Part shown: one piece after another, positions 57,662 to 64,000 of the stretch | Numbering within the stretch: position 1 is the first letter of the stretch | How the letters are laid out: every line of letters starts with the position of its first letter | Assembly: GCA_035653595.1 (NCBI GenBank) | Contig: DASRBO010000104.1 | Coordinates: forward strand, 1 to 64,000 | Source of the DNA: DASRBO01 sp035653595 | GTDB taxonomy: Bacteria; Actinomycetota; Acidimicrobiia; Acidimicrobiales; JAJPHE01 | DNA: 64,000 nucleotides | Direction of reading: 5' to 3' | Notes under the pieces: model-generated | What the model was told of the DNA's origin: nothing | Database searches by the model: none | What the model saw: the letters and a program-made list of their open reading frames with translations, nothing else | Translations under genes and position numbers: made by a program

Positions 57662-59121
57662 ACGGCGGCGGCGGTGGCGACGTCCGACGGGTAGGTGTGC
57701 GCGGCCCGCACCAGGTAATAGACGCCGGCCGTCAGCGGGAGGAGCATCACCACGAAGGTCCAGCGCAGGCCGCCGGATCCGCCCCCGAAGACGTGGTCGG
57801 ACACCGCCCCGAACAGCAGCGGGGCGAAGGCCTGCGCTCCCGTGCGCAGGAACGTTCGGATGCCCTCGGCCCGCCCCCACAGCCAGGCCGGCATGATGTC
57901 GAGCCTGGCGGCGTCGATCGGCGGGTTCTGCGCCGACAGGGCCCCCGCCGCCAGGGCGATGTAGGGCAGGGCGGTCAAGGCGCTGTGGGTGATCAGGGCC
58001 GGTATCAGGAGGACCACGGCGGCGGACGAGGCGACCACGGCCACGAAGACCCGCCCGCTCAGCCGCCCCCGGCGGAGCAGGGCGTCGCCCAGCTGGCCGC
58101 CGCTCAGGACGCCGAGCACCGCACCGGCTCCGACGACAAGCATGAGCAGGTTGGCCAGCACCTGGTCGACTCGGTATTGCCCCGTCACGAACTCGACGCC
58201 GAAGGTCTGCACACCGGCGAGGAAGTAGTAGCCGCAGGCGCTCGAGACGATGAGATAGACATTGGTGCGCACGGCCAGCACGTAGCGGAGAGCCTCGATG
58301 AAGCCCATCTTGAGGTGGGCCCGGTGGGCCAGGTTCTCGTCCACAGCCGTCCTGCGGTCCAGGGCGAGTCGCTGGGCGTCGGTGACCTGCGAGCTGGGCG
58401 CACCGCCTGTCTCCTCGCCGGGGGGCCCGGCGGCCACCGGTCGGATCGCACCTGACTCCCATGGCAGGGCGCCCTGGCCGCCACGGGCCGGCTCTGGCAG
58501 GCGGAAGACGGCCCAGGCCAGGGCGAAGGCCGGTATGGCCAGGATGACGAAGGCCGCCCGCCACGAGAGGGCGGATATGTCGCCCGTGACGGCGAAGCCG
58601 GCCCCGGCGCCGACCAGCTCCCCGGTGAGGATGTAGCTGTAGACGCGGCCCCTCTCGGTCCCCGGGAACCAGTCCCCGACCAGCGACGCCACTGCCGGTC
58701 CGGCGGCGGCCGTCACCGCCCCCAGCCACAAGCGGGCGGCCAGAAGGTGCCCGAAGCTGGTGGCGGTCGCGCTCCAGACCATGGCGATCCCCCAGAGGGT
58801 GATGGCGGCTCCCAGGAACCATGTCCGACGGACCCGGTCGGCCAGCACGCCGAAGGGGAGGGAGAAAATGGCGCCGACGGCGGCGGTGGCGGCGACCAGC
58901 AGGCCTATGTCGGTGTTGTCGATGTGCAGGCTGCGCCGCAGCTGGATGGCGGAGGCACCGACGGTGGCGGTGTCGGCGCTCGAGAGAGCCAGGACGCAGG
59001 CCAGCACCACGATCACCCTGGTCCGGATGGGGCCGCCCAGGGCGGTCACCAGCCGCTCGCGGCCGGCGGTGGCGCCAGCCTGCACTACCCGGCGGGTCCT
59101 TCCGAGGGCGGGGCGGGCCAC
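57631..59121 (-). CDS. Major facilitator superfamily transporter (Spinster-like)
   Basis: 496 residues with 12 predicted helices. After a basic start, helix 1 is RVIVVLACVLALSSADTATV; the MFS motif A loop appears as GVLADRVRRTWFLG between helices 2 and 3. The central cytoplasmic loop (about residues 215-265) is long and charged. It resembles lipid/sphingolipid-transporter-like MFS proteins by overall pattern only. Substrate unknown; no DevR-like box is obvious at its start. Confidence 0.92.
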   Translation of the reverse strand: MARPALGRTRRVVQAGATAGRERLVTALGGPIRTRVIVVLACVLALSSADTATVGASAIQLRRSLHIDNTDIGLLVAATAAVGAIFSLPFGVLADRVRRTWFLGAAITLWGIAMVWSATATSFGHLLAARLWLGAVTAAAGPAVASLVGDWFPGTERGRVYSYILTGELVGAGAGFAVTGDISALSWRAAFVILAIPAFALAWAVFRLPEPARGGQGALPWESGAIRPVAAGPPGEETGGAPSSQVTDAQRLALDRRTAVDENLAHRAHLKMGFIEALRYVLAVRTNVYLIVSSACGYYFLAGVQTFGVEFVTGQYRVDQVLANLLMLVVGAGAVLGVLSGGQLGDALLRRGRLSGRVFVAVVASSAAVVLLIPALITHSALTALPYIALAAGALSAQNPPIDAARLDIMPAWLWGRAEGIRTFLRTGAQAFAPLLFGAVSDHVFGGGSGGLRWTFVVMLLPLTAGVYYLVRAAHTYPSDVATAAAVQAASAAEGA

Positions 59122-59339
59122 CAGCCGACGGTACCCACTGCGGAGGCCGGCGACCAGGGCGCCTGCGGTCGATTTCGGTCACATCCCGCCGCGGCGACCG
59201 TTCTATTCGTTGGGCCGTGGTCGGCATGGAGCCGGAGCCCGCGGATGGGACCCGCAACAAGGAAGGAGGTGAGCCGCCCCCCTACGATCAGCGGCTGAAC
59301 GCCTACGTCGATCTGGGATCGACTCCACTCCTTCATTAG

Positions 59340-59679
59340 GCCCAGGTTGAGGTCCTGACGTACGCCGACGCCTTCGCCGTGTCTCCTGGGGACCCGGCAC
59401 CCTCGACGAGCTCTTCGAGGCACTGACCCTGGTCCAGACGGGCAGGGTCCGCCTCTTCCCGGTGGTGCTCTTCGACTCCGAGCTACCGGCCTGGGCTGGT
59501 CGGCTGGTTGCGGGGAGCGGGGTCCTGGCAAAGAGGGAGATCTCGCCGGAGGACGTCACCGCCCGCTCCGGGCCGTCCACGGCGGCTTCTACACCTGCCG
59601 GCTGTGCGACAACCTGGCCGAGGCCGTCGCCCACATCCGCGCCGTTCACAGCCTCGGGCCGCCCGCCGCCGGGTACTAG
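59340..59679 (+). pseudogene. Remnant of a LOG-family gene, frameshifted, N-terminus missing
   Basis: Three consecutive pieces in three frames reconstruct the C-terminal half of a LOG protein: TYADAFAVSPG (59358-59390), then GPGTLDELFEALTLVQTGRV and LFPVVLFDSELPAWAG through LAKREISPEDV (from 59390), then NLAEAVAHIRAVH (to the stop at 59677-59679). The intact family reads PGGFGTLDELFEALT..TG.V..FPVVLF. The Rossmann N-terminal half is absent. It is not the same sequence as the intact LOG gene at 9888. Confidence 0.8.
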
Positions 59680-59755
59680 TACCTCCTGTCGGCGACGGAC
59701 ACCACCTTCTGCTCCGACGGAGCGTTCGGTACCCTGACGATGAAGGAGCGCCCCC

Positions 59756-61159
59756 ATGGCAACCGTCGGACGGCAGTCAGAGACAGATATGCAGGGGAGC
59801 TTCCTCGAGGCGTTCCTGGAGCTAACTCCGGACGCCGCGGTGGTGGTCGATGCCGGGGGGACCATTCGCGCCGCCAACGACCTGGTCGGAAGCATGTTCG
59901 GCTGCTCATCGGAGTCCCTGGTGGGCCAGCCCGTGGAGGTGCTCCTGCCCACGCGCTTCCGGCGGGTCCACGAGGGCCACCGCCAGGGGTACGTGGCGTC
60001 GCCGACCGCCCGGCCGATGGGCGCCAACCTCGACCTCTACGGGCTTCGGGCCGACGGGTCTGAGTTTCCGGTCGACATCAGCCTGGCCCCCCTCGCCAAC
60101 TACGACGGGCCGCTGGTGGTGGCGGCCATCCGCGACATCACCGAGCGCAAGCGGGCCCAGGACGTGGAGGCCCGCCTGGCCGCCATCATCACCTCCAGCG
60201 ACGACGCGGTGGTCTCCTTCGACCACGCCAAGGACATCCAGTCGTGGAACCCGGGCGCCCATCGGCTGCTGGGCCACGACGAGCCCGACATCATCGGGCG
60301 CCCCCTGTCGGTGCTGCTCACCGACGAGGAGGAAGCGGCCCTCGACGCCCACCTGCGGGAGGTGGCCTCCGGCGGGCGGGTCGAGCCCTATGACGCCCAG
60401 GCCGTGCACCGCGACGGCCACATGCTGGACGTAGCAATCACCATCTCGCCGCTGCGCGACCGGAGAGGCGAGGTAATCGGGTTCTCGATGCTCATGCGCG
60501 ACATCAGCGCCCGGCTGCGGGCGGCCGCCGAGCTGGCGGAGGCCCGCCGGGTCCATGAGGAGCTGCTGCTGGTGTCCGACCGCGAGCGGATCGCCCGCGA
60601 CCTGCACGACCTGGTCATCCAGCGCGTCTTCGCCGCTGGGATCGGGCTGCAGAGCGTCGCCCGTCTGGCCGAGCCACCCGAGGTCGCCATGCGGATCCTC
60701 GCCGTGGTCGACGAGCTCGACGACACCATCCGCGAGATCCGCAGCACCATCTTCTCGCTCGAGTCGGAGCGCCGCGTGGTCGCCGGACTGCGGTCGCGGG
60801 TGATGGCGCTGGCCAGCCGGTCGGCGGGCGGTCTTGGCTTCGAGCCGGCGGTCCGGTTCACGGGCCCGGTCGACTCCTTGGTGCCCGACGAGGTCGCCGA
60901 GCACGTGGTGGCCGTGGTCCGGGAGGCCCTTTCCAACGTGGCCAGGCACGCGCAGGCCTCGTCGGTAACCGTCGAGGTCATCGTCGGCCCCGATGAGCTG
61001 CGCCTACAGGTGACCGACGACGGCAAGGGCCTGGGCCAGCCCGACCGGGTGAGCGGACTGCGCAATCTGCGGGAGAGGGCGGAGTCGCTCGGCGGCAGCC
61101 TCGAACTGCCGCCGGTCGACGCGGGCACCGTCGTGGTCTGGCGGGTGCCCCTCGGCTGA
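59756..61159 (+). CDS. PAS-PAS sensor histidine kinase (HisKA_3, DevS-like output)
   Basis: 467 residues: PAS 1 (about 15-135, LELTPDAAVVVDAGGTIRAA, VDISLAPLANYDGP), PAS 2 (about 138-255, SSDDAVVSFDHAKDIQSWNP), dimerisation/phospho-acceptor helix with His284 in RIARDLHDLVIQRVFAAGI, and the ATPase domain (EALSNVARHAQASSV, VTDDGKGLG, GLRNLRERAESLGGSL). The phospho-acceptor region is of the DevS/DosT type, but the two haem-binding GAF domains of those kinases are replaced by PAS domains. No membrane segment. It is the likely partner of the DevR-like regulator, although 5.5 kb away. Confidence 0.93.
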   Translation: MATVGRQSETDMQGSFLEAFLELTPDAAVVVDAGGTIRAANDLVGSMFGCSSESLVGQPVEVLLPTRFRRVHEGHRQGYVASPTARPMGANLDLYGLRADGSEFPVDISLAPLANYDGPLVVAAIRDITERKRAQDVEARLAAIITSSDDAVVSFDHAKDIQSWNPGAHRLLGHDEPDIIGRPLSVLLTDEEEAALDAHLREVASGGRVEPYDAQAVHRDGHMLDVAITISPLRDRRGEVIGFSMLMRDISARLRAAAELAEARRVHEELLLVSDRERIARDLHDLVIQRVFAAGIGLQSVARLAEPPEVAMRILAVVDELDDTIREIRSTIFSLESERRVVAGLRSRVMALASRSAGGLGFEPAVRFTGPVDSLVPDEVAEHVVAVVREALSNVARHAQASSVTVEVIVGPDELRLQVTDDGKGLGQPDRVSGLRNLRERAESLGGSLELPPVDAGTVVVWRVPLG

Positions 61160-61182
61160 GCCGTCTCCTCCGGAGCGAAGCC

Positions 61183-61455
61183 TCAGGCGGCGTGGACGTC
61201 CACCGTCGGGACCACCTGGTTGAGCTGCCAGCCGTAAACCTGGACCTGCCGCCACGCGTCCACTGTCTGGGCGTCGTCCACGGCGAAGCGCACCTGGTCG
61301 AGTACCAAGGTAAGGCCCTCGAGCAATCGGTCCAGCTCGTTCCTGGTCTCGCGAGAAGTGGGGGCTGGTGCTACGGCTTCCACGGCCTGTCCCACCTGAG
61401 GGCCGCCGGGCCGGGAGTTGCTAGGACGCACGCGACGGCTGGTGAGCGCCCACAT
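61183..61455 (-). CDS. Small hypothetical protein
   Basis: Up to 90 residues. Only residues about 36-90 (ETRNELDRLLEGLTLVLDQV, RFAVDDAQTVDAWRQVQVYG) have good codon bias; the upstream part is antisense to an acetate kinase remnant, so the true start is probably internal, for example a GTG near 61380. No domain recognised. Confidence 0.45.
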   Translation of the reverse strand: MWALTSRRVRPSNSRPGGPQVGQAVEAVAPAPTSRETRNELDRLLEGLTLVLDQVRFAVDDAQTVDAWRQVQVYGWQLNQVVPTVDVHAA

Positions 61456-61880
61456 CGGGTCGGGGTGCCTCGCTGGCGGCCACCAGGGACGGCCGATCGG
61501 CCGACACCACCATGGGGTTCTCGCCCCTGGCCGGCCTGGTCATAGCCGCCAGGTCCGCTGTTGCGGAACCCGGCTTGCCGACCGGCTACCGGGGTGCACT
61601 GGCTCAGCCTGGCCGAGCACCTGGCCGCCATGGCCGCCTCCCTCGGGGACCTCGACGCGGTGGTGTTCACCGGTGGCGCGGGCGAGGCGTCGTGGCGGCT
61701 GCGGGAGGACGGTGCTCCGACCTGGAGTTCCTCGGCTTGGCCGCGGATCGGCACGCCAACGTCGACCGCACCGGCGACCGGGTCATATTGCCGCCCGGGG
61801 CGCCAGTGAGGGTGGTCGTGGTGGCCGCCACGAGGAATTCGAGAGCGCCCCCCAGGCCCGCACGGCCCCCGGTCGGGACT
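61370..61880 (+). pseudogene. ackA: Acetate kinase remnant with several frameshifts
   Basis: Acetate kinase motifs follow one another in changing frames: YGFHGLSH (61372, frame 1), RLVSAHIGSG (frame 2), SLAATRDGRSADTTMGFSPL (frame 3, around the ATG at 61512), LAAMAASLGDLDAVVFTGGA (frame 1), DLEFLGLAADRHANVDRTGD and GAPVRVVVVAA (frame 3), and EEFESA at the end. The N-terminal 180-190 residues and the segment between PLAGLVIAARS and the FTGG motif are missing. At least four indels, so it is a dead gene and not a sequencing slip. Confidence 0.85.
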
Positions 61881-61954
61881 GGGCAGGCGGCCCTCGGTTG
61901 GGGCTGAGCGCGCGGGCCCCTGGTGCGGGCTGAGCGATCCGTGCCCACCCGACT

Positions 61955-61997
61955 GGGCCGAAAGACCCTGGGCGGCCGGCATGGGCCGGCTCAGGCT
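61955..61997 (+). promoter_or_regulatory. DevR-box-like site before a 46-residue ORF
   Basis: GGGCCGAAAGACCC at 61955-61968; the complementary strand reads GGGTCTTTCGGCCC. A weaker -10-like CAGGCT is at 61992-61997, 34 bases after the fourth base of the box. It lies between the acetate kinase and phosphoketolase remnants. Confidence 0.6.
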
Positions 61998-62023
61998 GGG
62001 AGAGGCTCATCGGGAGGTGGAAG

Positions 62024-62164
62024 ATGCGAGGAGCGGAGCGATGCGATGAGATCATTCGGCTTATCGACGAGGCGCTCGGCGACGGACTCTCGATCCAGGC
62101 GATCTCGGCGGCGGGGGCCCAGGTCGGCGAGCGCACCCCCCACAACCCGCGGCGCCGTCGCTGA
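62024..62164 (+). CDS. Small hypothetical protein (46 residues)
   Basis: ATG at 62024 with GGAGG six bases upstream. Sequence MRGAERCDEIIRLIDEALGD, then GLSIQAISAAGAQVGER and an Arg-rich end. It is helical at the start and has no known domain. A DevR-like box sits about 60 bases upstream, and the phosphoketolase remnant follows after 18 bases, so it may be the surviving first gene of a former phosphoketolase operon. Confidence 0.55.
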   Translation: MRGAERCDEIIRLIDEALGDGLSIQAISAAGAQVGERTPHNPRRRR

Positions 62165-62182
62165 TCGGACCGGGCGCAGGCG

Positions 62183-62860
62183 GTGAGCGACGCGTCGCCG
62201 CCGGGCGGCATGCGAGGTGACGAGGAAGTGGAGTCCCCGGCGGAGCTGCAGGCGATCGACGCCTGGTCGCGGACGGCCAACTACCTGTCGGCCGCCCAGA
62301 TCTACCTCACGGCGGACCCGCTGCTCCTGGCGCCGCGATGCCGTTCTCCACTGACCGGGGGCGTCGGCATCTGGGACTGGGCGGGCGCCGAAGATGCCTT
62401 GTACCCCGATGTGGTGATGGCGTGCGCCGGTGACGCACCGACCCTGGAGACCATGGCCGCGATCGACTTTCTCCGTCACCACCTGCCCGAGCTACGGGTG
62501 CGAGGGATCAACGTCTTAGACCTGATGCGCCTCCCGACCGACACCGAGCACCCGCACGTCTCTTCTTTTCCGACCGCGACGCCCCTTTTCACCACTTACA
62601 AGCCCGTCACCTTCGCCTGCCACGGCCTGGCTCATCGGCCGGCTGGCCTATCGGCGCACCAACAACGACATGGACGTGTGGGGGTACAAGGAGGAAGGGA
62701 CCACGACCAGGGCTTTGGACATGGTGATGATGGACGACATGGACCGGTCCACCTGGTGATGGACGTGATAGACCGGGTGCCTGGTCTGCGCCAGCGGGCG
62801 GCTTCGCTCCAACACGAGATGATCGCCATGCGCGTGACTGCCGGGGTCTGGACCCGGTAG
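62183..62860 (+). pseudogene. xfp: Phosphoketolase remnant: large internal deletion plus frameshifts
   Basis: The frame from GTG 62183 begins with the phosphoketolase N-terminal signature ELQAIDAWSRTANYLSAAQI and jumps directly to its C-terminal region: PDVVMACAGDAPTLETMAAI, LRVRGINVLDLMRLP, EHPH, TTYKPVTFACHG. About 550 residues, including the thiamine-diphosphate core, are missing. Between 62628 and about 62747 the homologous text is in the next frame (WLIGRLAYRRTNNDMDVWGY, KEEGTTTRALDMVMMDDMDR); it returns to the first frame for HLVMDVIDRVPGL. The product cannot be active. An intact enzyme has about 790 residues and makes acetyl phosphate, the substrate of acetate kinase, whose remnant lies just upstream. 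Confidence 0.88.
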
Positions 62861-62918
62861 CACGGGGGGACATGCCCGAGGGCGCCGGCTGGGTGTGGTC
62901 CGACTGACCCGTGCCGAA

Positions 62919-62962
62919 GTGACTTCCGACCCCTACTGCCCTGAGGCCGGGTCAGACAGGAT
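62919..62962 (+). promoter_or_regulatory. DevR-box-like site and -10 element before the STAS gene
   Basis: GTGACTTCCGACCCCTA at 62919-62935 matches the other boxes with one change in the TTTCG core. CAGGAT at 62957-62962 begins 35 bases after the conserved A. The STAS ATG is at 63001 with its own ribosome site. Confidence 0.65.
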
Positions 62963-63000
62963 GCAGGTGGAGTTCCGGCCGGTACCGGGAAGGGAGTCAG

Positions 63001-63369
63001 ATGAGGCGGACCATCGACCTGCGGTCGGCCGGCGAGAGCGGGCCCGCTGCCATGGCCTGGGTCGATAGTGCCGACGGCACGGCGGTGTTCCGCCTCCATG
63101 GGTTTATGGACGCCATCCACGCGGCGACCTTCAGGCGGGCGCTCGCCCCGAGCGAGTTCCTCGCCGACGTGCTCCTGGACTTGAGCGGCATCGTCTATCT
63201 CGACATGGTCGGCCTCGGGGTCCTAGCCGGAGCCATCCGTCGGGTCCAGGAGGCCGGGGGCCATGTCACCCTCGTCGGAGCCAAGGGGGGCCTGGTCGGA
63301 CAGCTGCGCCGGGCCGGTATCTACCGGCTGCTGCTGGACGACCGGGCGGGCAGGGCGACCGGCGGATGA
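63001..63369 (+). CDS. STAS-domain protein (anti-sigma factor antagonist-like) lacking the phospho-serine
   Basis: 122 residues, ATG at 63001 after GGGAG. The STAS fold is clear: VFRLHGFMDAIHAATFRRAL, VLLDLSGIVYLDMVGLGVLA, GGHVTLVGAKGGLVGQLRRA. In SpoIIAA-type antagonists the motif is D-(S/T)-x-G with a phosphorylatable Ser after Asp; here it reads LDMVGLG, so Met replaces Ser. It cannot be switched by a serine kinase in the usual way and may be constitutively active or bind another partner. A DevR-like box precedes it. Confidence 0.88.
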   Translation: MRRTIDLRSAGESGPAAMAWVDSADGTAVFRLHGFMDAIHAATFRRALAPSEFLADVLLDLSGIVYLDMVGLGVLAGAIRRVQEAGGHVTLVGAKGGLVGQLRRAGIYRLLLDDRAGRATGG

Positions 63370-63408
63370 GCGGGCCTCCGGCCCGGCGCTGGCGCTGTTG
63401 ATGGCCTT

Positions 63409-63456
63409 GGTCCCTAGCTGGCCGAGCGCCCCGGGCCCAAGCTGGCGCTAGGGACC
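63409..63456. repeat. Ten-base inverted repeat after the STAS gene
   Basis: GGTCCCTAGC at 63409-63418 and GCTAGGGACC at 63447-63456, separated by 28 GC-rich bases that contain CCCCGGGC. It could act as a terminator for the STAS gene or as a protein-binding pair. Confidence 0.55.
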
Positions 63457-63582
63457 GACCAGGGGCACCGCCGTGAGCGAGCGCCGATACATCGGTGCCT
63501 TCGGCCTGGACGACGTGCCGACGGTCGGGTGCGACCGTTCGCCCATGGGTGCGGCCAGCTCGACGATCATCGATGGGCCCTC

Positions 63583-63987
63583 CTATGTGAGCCGGAGGAG
63601 CAGGACGTTGGACAGGACGGCGGTGGCATAGAGGCCGGCCGCGAACCAGGCCAGGGCGAGGATCCCGAGCCTCGCCCTCAGCCCGAGGACCATGATCCCG
63701 AACAGAGCCAGCAGTCCCATCTTCACCCACAGGAGCCGGCCGTCCCCCAGCAGCGCGCCGGCCAGTGGGTTGGCTTCGGAGCCGCTGCGGGCCAGGAGCA
63801 TCCTGGTGGTTACGTAGTCGGCCGCGTTCAGCGCGGTCAGCAGCACAACCGCCAGAATGGTGAGGAACCGGACAAGCTGCCGCTCGACACCTTGCTCGGC
63901 GACAGAGTGCTCGGCGACAGAGTGCTCGGCGACAGTGGGTTCGGTCGCCGGGTGTTCGGCGACAGGGCGTTCCGCACCAGGATGCAT
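63583..63987 (-). CDS. DUF5658-type small membrane protein with N-terminal pentapeptide repeats
   Basis: 134 residues, ATG at 63987. Residues 5-34 are repeats of the type VAEHS. Then follow helix 1 (LVRFLTILAVVLLTALNAAD), the motif YVTTRMLLARSGSEANPLAG typical of DUF5658 proteins, and two further helices (LLWVKMGLLALFGIMVLGLR, GILALAWFAAGLYATAVL). Function unknown. The promoter lies near or beyond the right edge of the window. Confidence 0.8.
   Translation of the reverse strand: MHPGAERPVAEHPATEPTVAEHSVAEHSVAEQGVERQLVRFLTILAVVLLTALNAADYVTTRMLLARSGSEANPLAGALLGDGRLLWVKMGLLALFGIMVLGLRARLGILALAWFAAGLYATAVLSNVLLLRLT
63886..63975 (-). repeat. Six 15-bp units encoding the VAEHS-type repeats
   Basis: Units of 15 bases start at 63886, 63901, 63916, 63931, 63946 and 63961. 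Those at 63901 and 63916 are identical (GACAGAGTGCTCGGC); the others diverge at a few positions. The period keeps the reading frame. Confidence 0.85.
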
Positions 63988-64000
63988 ATCGGTCAGTTTG

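Noticed and set aside
59168..59209. Sixth DevR-like box (GGTCGATTTCGGTCAC) with TATTCG 33 bases downstream
   Set aside because: Only the TTTCGG half matches well; kept as a degenerate candidate and not annotated as a site.
59225..59338. 37-codon frame starting MEPEPADG between the MFS gene and the LOG remnant
   Set aside because: No ribosome site before the ATG and no recognised family; possibly leader sequence of the dead LOG gene.
59580..59679. C2H2-zinc-finger-like segment YTCRLCDNLAEAVAHIRAVH
   Set aside because: It is better explained as the frameshifted C-terminus of the LOG-family remnant.
63473..63631. 52-codon frame starting MSERRYIGAFGLDDVP
   Set aside because: Reasonable codon bias, but it overlaps the DUF5658 gene by 49 bases, lacks a ribosome site and has no known homologue; may be another remnant.
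1..64000. tRNA, rRNA, CRISPR arrays, insertion sequences, prophage or integrase genes
   Set aside because: No tRNA T-loop in a cloverleaf context, no regularly spaced repeats with unique spacers, and no transposase, integrase or phage structural proteins were seen.

Overview
The window is GC-rich (about 70%), densely coding bacterial DNA from an actinobacterium, most likely of the class Acidimicrobiia. Indications are the 42-residue repeat family in the secreted protein at 11251-12747, the number of LLM-type (F420/flavin) oxidoreductases, Eis-like and DUF1918/DUF1707 proteins, GTG/TTG starts, many GTGA/ATGA gene overlaps, and a DevR/DosR-type response regulator. No rRNA, tRNA, CRISPR array, insertion sequence or phage gene was seen. 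The taxonomic call is inference from gene content.

1-12.8 kb is mixed: a truncated phosphotransferase gene, small hypotheticals, a cupin, methyltransferase and acetyltransferase genes, an acyl-CoA dehydrogenase, methionine aminopeptidase with a SEC-C zinc motif, a LOG-family hydrolase, an Erm/KsgA-like methyltransferase whose motif IV Asn is Cys, and a secreted repeat protein. 12.8-30.6 kb holds a patatin lipase, a frameshifted NudC, HAD and methyltransferase genes, an Eis/GNAT pair, a methyltransferase-uracil glycosylase gene broken by an in-frame TAG, a TSUP exporter divergent from an Rrf2 regulator, an L,D-transpeptidase, RarA, three LLM oxidoreductases with a DsbA-like and a siderophore-interacting protein, and an ECF sigma gene with a Ser/Gly-rich membrane partner.

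30.7-37.5 kb is a cobalamin lower-ligand and nucleotide-loop cluster (bluB-cobT fusion, cobQ, cobC, cobD, cobS, cobU, divergent cobO) with almost every junction overlapping. 37.5-41.5 kb is a four-gene overlapping unit (DegT aminotransferase, epimerase, MGDG-synthase-like glycosyltransferase, FAH-family hydrolase). 41.6-45.4 kb encodes phenylalanine/tyrosine degradation (phenylalanine hydroxylase, HmgA, Hpd) with a divergent Lrp/AsnC regulator. 45.6-52.7 kb has an ABC-2 exporter pair and a complete branched-chain amino-acid (Liv-type) ABC importer, with a strong hairpin after the binding-protein gene.

53.5-63.4 kb is the most interesting part. A DevR/DosR-like regulator heads an operon with a 59-residue membrane protein, a cytochrome b6-like four-helix haem protein and an unfamiliar membrane subunit. 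Five similar imperfect palindromes, approximately G(G/T)GACTTTCGGCCC, lie before the regulator operon and four other genes. Each has a -10-like hexamer starting 34-36 nt downstream of the same motif position. The region also carries a DevS-like histidine kinase without a GAF domain, a STAS protein lacking the phosphorylatable serine, and wrecks of phosphoketolase, acetate kinase and a LOG-family gene. I read it as a DosR-like hypoxia/dormancy regulon island whose phosphoketolase-acetate kinase branch has decayed. Several single-base lesions elsewhere (nudC, methyltransferase-Mug) could be real decay or assembly errors.
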